64,000 nt of DNA, from the NCBI RefSeq assembly GCF_013366925.1, contig NZ_JAALDK010000001.1, positions 2,735,089 through 2,799,088 of the forward strand. Direction: 5' to 3'. Of this stretch, positions 53,947-61,749 are shown one piece after another; the stretch's first letter is position 1; the number at the start of each line of letters is the position of its first letter. Source of the DNA: Paraburkholderia youngii. Its GTDB lineage: Bacteria > Pseudomonadota > Gammaproteobacteria > Burkholderiales > Burkholderiaceae. The translations under genes and the position numbers were made by a program. Below the pieces are notes generated by a model, which saw only the letters and a list, made by a program, of their open reading frames with translations, searched no databases and was not told the origin of the DNA.

Positions 53947-54978
53947 ATGAAAGCATTGGCAAAACTCGAACGGGGGCCGGGCCTCACGCTGACCGACGTG
54001 AAGAAGCCCGAAGTCGGGCACAACGACGTGATGGTCCGCATCACGCGCACCGCGATTTGCGGCACCGACATTCATATCTGGAAGTGGGACGACTGGGCGC
54101 AAAAGACGATTCCGGTGCCGATGCACGTCGGCCATGAATACGTTGGCGAAATCGTCGAGATGGGGCAGGAAGTGCGCGGCTTTGCGATCGGCGATCGCGT
54201 GTCGGGCGAAGGACACATCACCTGCGGTTTCTGCCGCAACTGTCGGGCGGGCCGCCGTCATTTGTGCCGTAACACGATCGGCGTCGGTGTGAATCGCGAG
54301 GGCGCGTTCGCCGAATACCTGGTGATTCCGGCCTTCAACGCGTTCAAGATTCCGCCCGAAATCTCCGACGATCTGGCCGCGATCTTCGATCCGTTCGGCA
54401 ACGCGACGCATACGGCGCTGTCGTTCAACCTCGTCGGCGAGGACGTGCTGATTACCGGCGCGGGGCCGATCGGCATCATGGCGGTCGCCATCGCGAAGCA
54501 CGTCGGCGCGCGCAACGTCGTGATCACCGACGTCAACGACTATCGCCTCGACCTCGCGCGCAAGATGGGCGCGACGCGCGCGGTGAACGTGTCGCGCGAA
54601 TCGTTGCGCGACGTGATGCACGATCTGCACATGGCCGAGGGCTTCGACGTCGGCCTCGAAATGTCGGGCGTGCCGAGCGCGTTTACGGACATGCTCCAAG
54701 CGATGAACCACGGCGGCAAGATTGCGCTGCTCGGCATTCCGCCCGCGCAAACCGCGATCGACTGGACTCAGGTGATCTTCAAAGGCCTCGAAATCAAGGG
54801 CATTTATGGGCGCGAGATGTTCGAGACCTGGTACAAGATGGTCGCGATGCTGCAAAGCGGCCTCGATCTGTCGCCGATCCTCACGCACCATTTCAAGGTC
54901 GACGACTATCAGGAAGCCTTCGCGACAATGCTTTCCGGCGAAAGCGGCAAGGTGATTCTCGACTGGACCGCTGCCTGA
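53947..54978 (+). CDS. tdh: L-threonine 3-dehydrogenase
   Basis: A 343-residue zinc alcohol-dehydrogenase family enzyme that oxidises threonine to 2-amino-3-oxobutyrate. ICGTDIHIW carries the catalytic zinc Cys; [15 protein letters not shown] carries the structural zinc. The NAD loop is [10 protein letters not shown]. It starts 28 bases after kbl; together they convert threonine to glycine and acetyl-CoA. Confidence 0.96.
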   Translation: MKALAKLERGPGLTLTDVKKPEVGHNDVMVRITRTAICGTDIHIWKWDDWAQKTIPVPMHVGHEYVGEIVEMGQEVRGFAIGDRVSGEGHITCGFCRNCRAGRRHLCRNTIGVGVNREGAFAEYLVIPAFNAFKIPPEISDDLAAIFDPFGNATHTALSFNLVGEDVLITGAGPIGIMAVAIAKHVGARNVVITDVNDYRLDLARKMGATRAVNVSRESLRDVMHDLHMAEGFDVGLEMSGVPSAFTDMLQAMNHGGKIALLGIPPAQTAIDWTQVIFKGLEIKGIYGREMFETWYKMVAMLQSGLDLSPILTHHFKVDDYQEAFATMLSGESGKVILDWTAA

Positions 54979-55019
54979 GTCGGCATCTCACTGTCTGAAC
55001 GCCAACGCCCGCAGCGCGC

Positions 55020-55670
55020 TCACGCGCCTGCGGGCGTTTTCACGAATTCGGCCTGGATGCGCACGTGAATATCGTCGCCGACGGCCGGATACCAGGTCGT
55101 CAGACCGAACTTCGCGCGGCTGAAATGACCGTCGGCGGAAAAGCCGAGCGTGTCTTTCTTCGTCAGCGGATCGGGCGCGAAGCCGTTGAACGTGACGTCG
55201 AGCGTGACCGGCTGCGTGACGCCGCGGATCGTCAGGTCGCCGCTCAGCGTGCCGCGCGCTTCGCCGGTGCGCTCGAAACGCGTGCTCGCGAAGCGGATCT
55301 GCGGATAACGCGCGACATCGAGCATGCTGTCGCTTTTCACCATCTTGTCGAGCAGCGGCACGTTCGTGTCGATGCTCGCGGCGTCGATCGCGACCGACGC
55401 CGTACTGCGGTCGAGGCCGCCGTCGTTCCAGTCGAGTTCTCCCTGCTTGCGATTGAAACGCATCGTAAAGCGCGTGTATTTCAAGTGATCGATATCGAAC
55501 GTGATGCTCGTATGGTCCTGATCGATGTCGTAGTGTCCGGGCGGCACGCGCGCCTCGTTCTGACTGACCGAATGCGTGAGCACCTGGATCGGCGTGCAGG
55601 CCATCGCGCCCAGCAGCGTTGCGCCGAGCAGCGCGCGTAGCCATGCGGTGCGAACGGGGGATGTTTTCAT
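55020..55670 (-). CDS. YceI family lipoprotein
   Basis: A 216-residue protein. A lipoprotein signal ends in LLGAMAC (Cys25). The YceI lipocalin-like domain spans about residues 43-212 (GHYDIDQDHTSITFDIDHLKYTRF in parts; GDLTIRGVTQPVTLDVTFNG). YceI proteins bind isoprenoid-type lipids such as polyprenyl pyrophosphate or ubiquinone. It is a single gene convergent to tdh. Confidence 0.9.
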   Translation of the reverse strand: MKTSPVRTAWLRALLGATLLGAMACTPIQVLTHSVSQNEARVPPGHYDIDQDHTSITFDIDHLKYTRFTMRFNRKQGELDWNDGGLDRSTASVAIDAASIDTNVPLLDKMVKSDSMLDVARYPQIRFASTRFERTGEARGTLSGDLTIRGVTQPVTLDVTFNGFAPDPLTKKDTLGFSADGHFSRAKFGLTTWYPAVGDDIHVRIQAEFVKTPAGA

Positions 55671-55766
55671 CGGAGCGATTCCGGTTGAGCGGTGTCAAGC
55701 GATCTCCATCAAGATAGCAGCAAGCGTACCCATCGCGCGGAAGCTCGAAGAAAAACTTGACGAGAG

Positions 55767-55780
55767 AGAATGATCGTTCT
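55767..55780. promoter_or_regulatory. Operator-like palindrome before the TetR gene
   Basis: AGAATGATCGTTCT is an imperfect palindrome (12 of 14 positions pair) 13 bases before the TetR start at 55793. A TTGACG -35-like element overlaps upstream. It is a likely autoregulatory site. Confidence 0.55.
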
Positions 55781-55792
55781 ACCTTTTTGTCG

Positions 55793-56464
55793 ATGACACA
55801 CGATACGAATCCGACTGCCCAAAACGACGCGGCCCAGCCCGGCACCGCGCGCGACCGCCTGCTCGATGCCGCGGAGGCGCTCATTTACGCCGGCGGCATC
55901 CACGCAACCGGCGTCGATGCGATCGTGCGGCAGTCCGGCACCGCGCGCAAAAGCTTCTACACGCATTTCGAATCGAAAGACGCGCTGATCGCGGCCGCGC
56001 TCGAACGGCGCGACGAGCGCTGGATGAACTGGTTTATCGCCAGCACGCAACGGTACGGTAAGAATGCGCGCAAACGCCTGCTCGGCATGTTCGACGTGCT
56101 GCGCGAGTGGTTCGCATCGGCTGATTTTCATGGCTGCGCGTTTCTGAACGCGGCCGGCGAAATCGAATCGGCCGACGATCCGATCCGCGTCGTCGCACGC
56201 AAACACAAGGCCCGTCTGCTCGATTTCGTGCGCGCCGAATGCGACGCGTTCGCGGCGCAAGCGCAAATCGATGCGCGTCGCGCGGCGCCGCTCGCGCGGC
56301 AATGGCTCGTCCTGCTCGACGGCGCGATCGCGGTGGCGCTCGTCAGCGGCGAAGCCGCTGCGGCGCTCGACGCGCAGACCGTCGGCAAGACCTTGCTCGA
56401 CGCGGCAGCGAAACCCGCTGCCATCAAACGGCCGCCATCCCGGCGCACCGCACGACCTGACTGA
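55793..56464 (+). CDS. TetR family regulator
   Basis: A 223-residue TetR protein. The helix-turn-helix is ARDRLLDAAEALIYAGGIHATGVDAIVRQSGTARKSFYTHFESKDAL (seen in parts). The C-terminal domain begins ERRDERWMNWFIAST, a form typical of regulators next to small enzymes. I chose ATG 55793 over the TTG at 55757. The next gene (DUF1348) starts 9 bases later, so they are co-transcribed. Confidence 0.88.
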   Translation: MTHDTNPTAQNDAAQPGTARDRLLDAAEALIYAGGIHATGVDAIVRQSGTARKSFYTHFESKDALIAAALERRDERWMNWFIASTQRYGKNARKRLLGMFDVLREWFASADFHGCAFLNAAGEIESADDPIRVVARKHKARLLDFVRAECDAFAAQAQIDARRAAPLARQWLVLLDGAIAVALVSGEAAAALDAQTVGKTLLDAAAKPAAIKRPPSRRTARPD

Positions 56465-56473
56465 GGAACCATC

Positions 56474-56953
56474 ATGGCCGATACGATCGAAACCCGCCCG
56501 CCGCTGCCGCCGTTCACGCGCGACACCGCGACCCAGAAAGTGCACGCCGCGGAAGACGCGTGGAACACGCGCGAACCCGAGCGCGTCTCGCTCGCGTACA
56601 CGACGGATAGCATGTGGCGCAACCGCGCCGAATTCGTGCATGGCCGCGCGGAGATCGTCGGATTTCTGCGCCGCAAGTGGGCGAAGGAGCTCGACTATCG
56701 GCTGATCAAGGAGCTGTGGTCGTTCACCGACAACCGCATCGCGGTGCGCTTCGCGTACGAATGGCACGACGATTCGAACAACTGGTTCCGCTCGTACGGC
56801 AACGAGAACTGGGAGTTCAACGAGCACGGTCTGATGGCGCGTCGTCACGCAAGCATCAATGACCTGCCGATCCGCGAAGCCGACCGCTTGTATCGCTGGC
56901 CGCTCGGCCGGCGGCCCGACGATCACCCCGGCCTGTCCGATCTCGGTCTGTAG
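56474..56953 (+). CDS. DUF1348 (SnoaL/NTF2-like) protein
   Basis: A 159-residue NTF2-fold protein. The family features [50 protein letters not shown] and [12 protein letters not shown] are intact. Members are small enzymes or stress proteins of unknown substrate. It is in an operon with the TetR gene upstream. Confidence 0.9.
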   Translation: MADTIETRPPLPPFTRDTATQKVHAAEDAWNTREPERVSLAYTTDSMWRNRAEFVHGRAEIVGFLRRKWAKELDYRLIKELWSFTDNRIAVRFAYEWHDDSNNWFRSYGNENWEFNEHGLMARRHASINDLPIREADRLYRWPLGRRPDDHPGLSDLGL

Positions 56954-57203
56954 ACGTTCCCAACCACGTTCATCGCCGAGGGCGCGCCCGCTGCGCGCCG
57001 CGAACTTCTTCACCGCGTGTTCATCAGGACGCCATCGGTTCTCCTTTATCCTGGCGGTTGCGGGTGCGGGGCACGTCGCATGCCCGCCCGGGCCGAGCGA
57101 GTCCTCAACATCGAGCGCGCGGCTTCAGGTACAGTGCGCGTCGGGCGGCACGCGGATCGCCAGAACACGATGACACCGGCGCTCGACCGGTGACGGAGAA
57201 GAA

Positions 57204-57719
57204 ATGCACTTCAGGCAGATGAACAAGAATATCCGGCGCGCCGCGGTGGCGCTTTTCGCAAGCTTCGCGGCGGTCTCCACGGCACACGCGAGCTGGTGTG
57301 ACGGCGGTGTATGGGTCGACGCGATGCTCGGCTCGTATCACATCAATCCCGATCCCGATACGCACTTCGAGCAATTCAACCCCGGGCTGGGCGTCGAATG
57401 TTGGCTGAACAACCAGTGGGCGCTGACGGCCGGCGGCTTTCGCAATTCGCTGCGTCGGCCGTCCTACTATGGCGGCGCCGTGTGGGCGCCCGAGTTCGCG
57501 CATTGGGGCATCGTGCGGATCGCGGCGATCGGCGGGATCATCTCCGGCTATAACTACGGCAACTGGGGTCTCGGCAGCAATCATACGATCGGCCCGGTGG
57601 TCGCGCCGATCGTGATGCTCGAATACAAGCGCGTCGGCGCGAACTTCATCGTCATTCCGCCGATTCCTTCGGATAATCTGCCCTTTACGATTGGTTTTCA
57701 GGTGAAGGTGAAGTTCTGA
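57204..57719 (+). CDS. Small outer-membrane beta-barrel protein
   Basis: A 171-residue protein with a signal peptide (cleavage after AHA, about residue 29). The mature part has alternating aromatic strands (GVWVDAMLGSYHIN, NQWALTAGGFRNSLRRPSYYGG, GANFIVIPPIP) and ends in KVKF, a terminal aromatic typical of barrel insertion. Similar proteins occur in Burkholderia and phage genomes and resemble lipid-modifying barrels (PagP, PagL), but the catalytic residues are not recognised. The ribosome site GGAGAAG precedes the ATG. Confidence 0.78.
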   Translation: MHFRQMNKNIRRAAVALFASFAAVSTAHASWCDGGVWVDAMLGSYHINPDPDTHFEQFNPGLGVECWLNNQWALTAGGFRNSLRRPSYYGGAVWAPEFAHWGIVRIAAIGGIISGYNYGNWGLGSNHTIGPVVAPIVMLEYKRVGANFIVIPPIPSDNLPFTIGFQVKVKF

Positions 57720-57889
57720 CGGAGTTGTGCGTTGTCAAAAAGGTTGCGACTTTGGGAAATCACCTAAATCGGACAACGAAGTTGCGACCTTGCTTGTCGC
57801 ATAGATCTCCCGAGGTGATTCGTACGTGACGTTAGGGAGCTCAACCCGACTGCACGTTCGTCTCCATTTCGGTTGGGTCAACGGGAGAT

Positions 57890-58087
57890 ATGTCCGAAAC
57901 TCACTTCGGTGAACTGCTGAACTGGCATCCGTTCACCGTCTCAAAATCTTCGCGGATAGCTGAGCTGTTCCAGGATAGTGAGGACTTCCAGGAGGCAAAA
58001 AAAGAGTTGAGAAATAAGCTGAGCGCTTTCAGGTGCCAGCGGCGCAGCACGAAGTGGCGAATTGAACGCATGTCCGGTGGCCGGTGA
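57890..58087 (+). CDS. Doubtful small frame, 65 aa
   Basis: MSETHFGELLNWHPF and a helical SRIAELFQDSEDFQEAKKELRNK segment look protein-like, with a GGGAGA ribosome site upstream. However, an iteron-like sequence lies inside it, and no family is recognised. It may be chance. Confidence 0.3.
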   Translation: MSETHFGELLNWHPFTVSKSSRIAELFQDSEDFQEAKKELRNKLSAFRCQRRSTKWRIERMSGGR

Positions 58088-58218
58088 TGAATCTGGCTCA
58101 CGCGCTCCCAACAAAACCTGCATGTGGGTGTCAAGGACGGTGAAGGAGTTCGGGACGGTGAGGATTTCCAGGAGCTAAGAGGATGGAAAAATTAGTATCT
58201 CCCGAAAAGGCTCACCTT
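57975..58218. repeat. Remote iteron-like sites
   Basis: CCCGAAAAGGCTCACCTT at 58201-58218 differs from the origin consensus at one defined position. In the opposite orientation, ACGGTGAAGGAGTTCGGG (58137-58154) and ACGGTGAGGATTTCCAGG (58155-58172) each match 13-14 of 17 positions and abut at 18-bp spacing. ATAGTGAGGACTTCCAGG at 57975-57992 is a fourth, weaker copy. Confidence 0.7.
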
Positions 58219-58421
58219 GCCTCCGGCGGCTGCAGCGAAATGTGTGGTACGCGCGAATTGGCGTGAGGAGATGCATCTCATGCGACGTCGCCGCAGGCGT
58301 TGACCGATCGCATGAGGCCGCCGATTTATTCGAACCGGCAACGAACGCGGGCGTGTAGTCCGAAGAGGGCGAGAGGCTCTGGGATACGGCGCACGTGGTG
58401 CCAAGGGGCGCGGCGCGTCAT

Positions 58422-59111
58422 TCAGCGCGAGCGATAGCGCGACAGGAATGTGGAGACTGCGCTACCGATGATTCTTTCAACATCATCGTTGCGGATCGCG
58501 TAGTCAATCTGCATCAGACGGGGAAAATAAAGCGATTCGCCCAACATTCCTATAAATTCGGCGCGGGCAAGTTGCACGTCGCCGATCGCCAGCCAGCCTT
58601 CTTCCACCCGCTTTGTCAACCAGGCATCTGTCACATCGCTGAACAGATCTTTCGCGCGCTGGAGGCGAAGTCCGATGTCGGGAAAGCATTGCACTTGTGC
58701 AATGACGAGCCGCATTGCGGCAATCATGTTGGGATCAGAAACAAGCTCGTTGTATGCGCGGGCAATCTCACGCAAGCCCGTCTCGAGCTCCGGCGGCACG
58801 GTGTGATCCTTCCAGCGTGCGAACAGCTGATGGAAGAGGTGGTCCATCGCTTCGCTGAAGAGGATCTCCTTGCCGGGAAAGTGCTTGTACAGGGTCGCAT
58901 ATGAAACGCCCGCGCCGTCGCCGATGGAGTCCATCGTCGTCGTGTCGTATCCGTTCGCCAGAAACGCCCCGATTGCGACCTCCAGGATCAGCCTGCGTTT
59001 TTCCTGGCTGACACGCTGCTGATACGCCTGCAGTCCTTGCGCCGGGCGATTGCCAGTCGTCGCGATGGTCCCCTTTCGTTGCGTTTGTGTCGTTCCCACG
59101 TTTTGAACCAT
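58422..59111 (-). CDS. TetR family regulator of the catabolic operon
   Basis: A 229-residue TetR protein. The helix-turn-helix is in RRLILEVAIGAFLANGYDTTTMDSIGDGAGVSYATLYKHFPGKEILF (seen in parts). ATG 59111 gives MVQNVGTTQTQRKG; earlier in-frame starts at 59123 and 59228 would enter the operator region. It is divergent from the operon at 59266 and probably represses it through the palindrome at 59245-59261. Confidence 0.87.
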   Translation of the reverse strand: MVQNVGTTQTQRKGTIATTGNRPAQGLQAYQQRVSQEKRRLILEVAIGAFLANGYDTTTMDSIGDGAGVSYATLYKHFPGKEILFSEAMDHLFHQLFARWKDHTVPPELETGLREIARAYNELVSDPNMIAAMRLVIAQVQCFPDIGLRLQRAKDLFSDVTDAWLTKRVEEGWLAIGDVQLARAEFIGMLGESLYFPRLMQIDYAIRNDDVERIIGSAVSTFLSRYRSR

Positions 59112-59244
59112 CCAGGTAAGCATCCAAAGTTTTCGGTTCCATTCTGCCCGCGGTCGGTGGAATCCGCCAGCCGCGAGGCAAATGCCCAAGCGGGCGAATC
59201 CAGGGTTTACCCATCTTTTCAGCTTCAATTGACTGCATAGACTA

Positions 59245-59261
59245 TAGTGTAAATGACACTA
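59245..59261. promoter_or_regulatory. TetR operator-like palindrome
   Basis: TAGTGT-AAATG-ACACTA is a perfect 6-bp inverted repeat with a 5-base spacer, 4 bases before the first start of the operon. It is the likely binding site of the divergent TetR protein. Confidence 0.65.
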
Positions 59262-59265
59262 CAGT

Positions 59266-59703
59266 ATGCAGGGCATGAGTGAGGGATCAAAGGTGACTGG
59301 TTTCAAGCGAATAGGCACAGCCGCAGTGGTGCGCGGAGAGGACAAGTGGTCGCTGATGGGGGCGAAGTGTGCGGATTGCGGGGCGCTGCTCTATCCGGTC
59401 CTGACTACATGCCCCGAGTGCGGCAGTCAAAGCTTCGTTGCATCGCCGCTGCAGACGTTCGGCAACTTATACAGCTACAGCGTCGTTCATACCGGTCCGA
59501 AGGGTGTCACCGTGCCGTACGTCGTTGGTTACGTGGACCTCTGCGATGGTTTGCGGATGTTTGCGCGCATTGAAGTAGCGCCTCACACAGTCGAGATCGG
59601 GCAGCAGCTTGAGTTGTGTGTGGTGCCGGCAAACAAGCAGGCAAGCCAATTCACTTACTTCTTTACCGCACCCGGCGGGCTATCCCAGCAGGTTAATTCA
59701 TGA
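59266..59703 (+). CDS. OB-fold protein with rubredoxin-like zinc ribbon (DUF35 type)
   Basis: A 145-residue protein with a zinc ribbon (CADCGALLYPVLTTCPECG, about residues 35-53) and an OB fold (LYSYSVVHTGPKGVTVPYVVGYVDL). Such proteins are partners of thiolases or of enoyl-CoA hydratases in side-chain degradation. It overlaps the thiolase start by 4 bases (ATGA), which supports a complex of the two. ATG 59275 is an alternative start. Confidence 0.88.
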   Translation: MQGMSEGSKVTGFKRIGTAAVVRGEDKWSLMGAKCADCGALLYPVLTTCPECGSQSFVASPLQTFGNLYSYSVVHTGPKGVTVPYVVGYVDLCDGLRMFARIEVAPHTVEIGQQLELCVVPANKQASQFTYFFTAPGGLSQQVNS

Positions 59704-60872
59704 GCATGGCGAAGGGTTTGAGAAATGTGAGCGTCGTGGGCACTGGCATGATCCGTTTTGGTCGTTTCCCGGAAGTGACGCTTTCCCAGCTCGCAGCGCC
59801 AGCGGTCGTCGAGGCTCTTGATGAAGCCGGAATCGATCGACGACGCATCGGCGCTATTTATTGCGGTACGGTATCCGGCGGTCCGTTGGCTGCCCAACGT
59901 ATCGGACGTGAGACGGGGCTGACCGGCATCGAAGCGGCGAATTTCGAAAACGCCTGCTCGTCGTCAGCGAGCGCATTCCGGCAAGCCTGCCTCGCGATTG
60001 CCGCGGGTGCGGTGGATTGTGCAGTCGTCGTTGGAGCAGAACAACTGACGCGACTCGGGGGCGGGCCACTTGACCTTGGCGATGAGGATGTCGAAGCGGC
60101 TAATGGTCTGACGATGCCGGCGCTGTACGCCATGCGCGCACAGCGATATATGCACGAATACGATCTATCGCCCAGAGATCTCGCGCAGATCGCTGTCAAG
60201 GCCAGGGCGAATGGTGCGCTCAACCCCTATGCACAGATCCGCAGCACCATCTCGTTGGATGAAGTGCTCGGCAGCCGACAGGTGGCCTCGCCGCTGACTT
60301 TGCATCAGTGCTGCCCGCTCGGCGACGGCGCAGCGGCGGTGGTGCTTGCGGCCTCCGACCTTCCGGTGGCGAACCGGCAAGGCGCCGTGACGATACTTGC
60401 GTCCCATCTGACCTCGGGCCGCTATATGCAGGGCGGGCGAGACATGACCACGCCGGAGGTGACGGTTCGTTGCGCGAGTGAAACGTACGAGTCCTGCGGT
60501 ATCGGCCCTTCTGACATCGATGTCGTCGAGTGTCACGACGCGTTCACCATCGCCGAACTGCTTTACTACGAAGCACTGGGTTTTGCCGCCCACGGAGACG
60601 GCGCTCGCTTGATCCGAGATGGGCAAACGTCCATTGACGGCCGCATTCCGTTTAATCCGTCCGGCGGATTGCTTTGCAGAGGGCATCCTCTTGGAGCCTC
60701 GGGAATCGCGCAGATTGTCGAATTGACTCGCCAGTTGCAGGGGCGCTGCGGTGCGAGACAGATTGCACGAGACAGCCGGGGTGGCCCACGAATCGGGCTG
60801 GCGCACATCACCGGCGGAGGCACCTACGGCTTCGATCACGGTGCGTGCGCGATACACATTCTTGGAAGGTGA
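59700..60872 (+). CDS. Thiolase (SCP-x/acetyl-CoA acetyltransferase type)
   Basis: A 390-residue thiolase-fold enzyme. The acylated Cys86 is in NACSSSASAF; the histidine and second Cys regions are VVECHDAFTIAE and GGLLCRGHPLGASG. It belongs to the lipid-transfer-associated branch that needs an OB-fold partner, encoded just upstream. It should cleave a 3-oxoacyl-CoA from a branched or cyclic substrate. Confidence 0.9.
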   Translation: MSMAKGLRNVSVVGTGMIRFGRFPEVTLSQLAAPAVVEALDEAGIDRRRIGAIYCGTVSGGPLAAQRIGRETGLTGIEAANFENACSSSASAFRQACLAIAAGAVDCAVVVGAEQLTRLGGGPLDLGDEDVEAANGLTMPALYAMRAQRYMHEYDLSPRDLAQIAVKARANGALNPYAQIRSTISLDEVLGSRQVASPLTLHQCCPLGDGAAAVVLAASDLPVANRQGAVTILASHLTSGRYMQGGRDMTTPEVTVRCASETYESCGIGPSDIDVVECHDAFTIAELLYYEALGFAAHGDGARLIRDGQTSIDGRIPFNPSGGLLCRGHPLGASGIAQIVELTRQLQGRCGARQIARDSRGGPRIGLAHITGGGTYGFDHGACAIHILGR

Positions 60873-60875
60873 AAA

Positions 60876-61742
60876 GTGAAATCAGCACCCTTTACCTGGC
60901 ACCGTCCGGAAAGCGTGGCGCGTGCCGTTGAGCTACTTTCCACGCTCGACAACGCACGCATCATCGCTGGCGGTCAGACTCTGATGCCGATGCTGGCCAT
61001 GCGCTACGCCTATGTGGACCACCTGGTCGACGTGAACGCGATACCTGGCCTCAACGGGATAACGCTGGAAGGTGACGAGGTATGCATCGGTGCACTGGTT
61101 CGCCAGCGGGATATCGAGCAATCTCCTTTGATTCAGCAATACGCACCACTGATGGTGGAGGCCTATCGATTGGTCGGCCATATTCAGACGCGCAATCGGG
61201 GCACTTTTGTCGGAAGCGTTTGCAATCTCGATCCGGCCTCGGAGCAGCCGGCTCTTGCCGAAATCTTCAATGCGACGATCGTCGCCGTGGGACCCAGCGG
61301 AGAGCGGCGCATCCCATTTCATGAATTCGCGTGCGGCTTCATGACTACTTCAATCGAGCCGGACGAAATGGTGACGCAGATTCGCCTTCGTATCTGGAAT
61401 GAGCCGCACGGATATGCGTTCGAAGAATTCGCGCGCAGGCATGGGGACTTTGCAATCGTCGGCGCCGCGGCCATGGTGTCGGTCGACGTGAATCATGCGA
61501 TCAGGCGCGCTGATGCGGTCCTGTGCGGGATGGGAAGCAAACCTTGTCGTCTGCAGCTTGACGACGTCCTCCATGGACAGCAGCCCAGCGCCCGTCTGGC
61601 AAAGGCAGCAGCCAGCAGGGCAAGCTGGATTGACGCTCTTAGCGACACGAGCGCCAGTGCCGCATATCGGAAACGTCTCGCGTGGACCGTGACCGAGCGT
61701 GCGCTTGGGCGCGCGTTCGCTCGCGCATTGAACGCAAGCTGA
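60876..61742 (+). CDS. Molybdenum hydroxylase FAD-binding subunit (CoxM type)
   Basis: A 288-residue FAD subunit of the xanthine dehydrogenase family. FAD contacts are in IIAGGQTLMPMLAMR and TRNRGTFVGSVCNLDPASEQP. The usual TIGG loop reads RGTFVGS. It starts 4 bases after the thiolase stop. It passes electrons from the iron-sulfur/molybdenum polypeptide encoded next to an acceptor. Confidence 0.9.
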   Translation: MKSAPFTWHRPESVARAVELLSTLDNARIIAGGQTLMPMLAMRYAYVDHLVDVNAIPGLNGITLEGDEVCIGALVRQRDIEQSPLIQQYAPLMVEAYRLVGHIQTRNRGTFVGSVCNLDPASEQPALAEIFNATIVAVGPSGERRIPFHEFACGFMTTSIEPDEMVTQIRLRIWNEPHGYAFEEFARRHGDFAIVGAAAMVSVDVNHAIRRADAVLCGMGSKPCRLQLDDVLHGQQPSARLAKAAASRASWIDALSDTSASAAYRKRLAWTVTERALGRAFARALNAS

Positions 61743-61749
61743 GGGCATC

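Larger units (their letters stand above)
57720..58421. other. 702-bp spacer containing iteron-like sites
   Basis: No well-supported gene lies here. It contains a possible 65-codon frame (57890-58087) and four iteron-like sites between 57975 and 58218. Two copies of a GTTGCGAC motif occur near 57742 and 57780. Confidence 0.6.
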
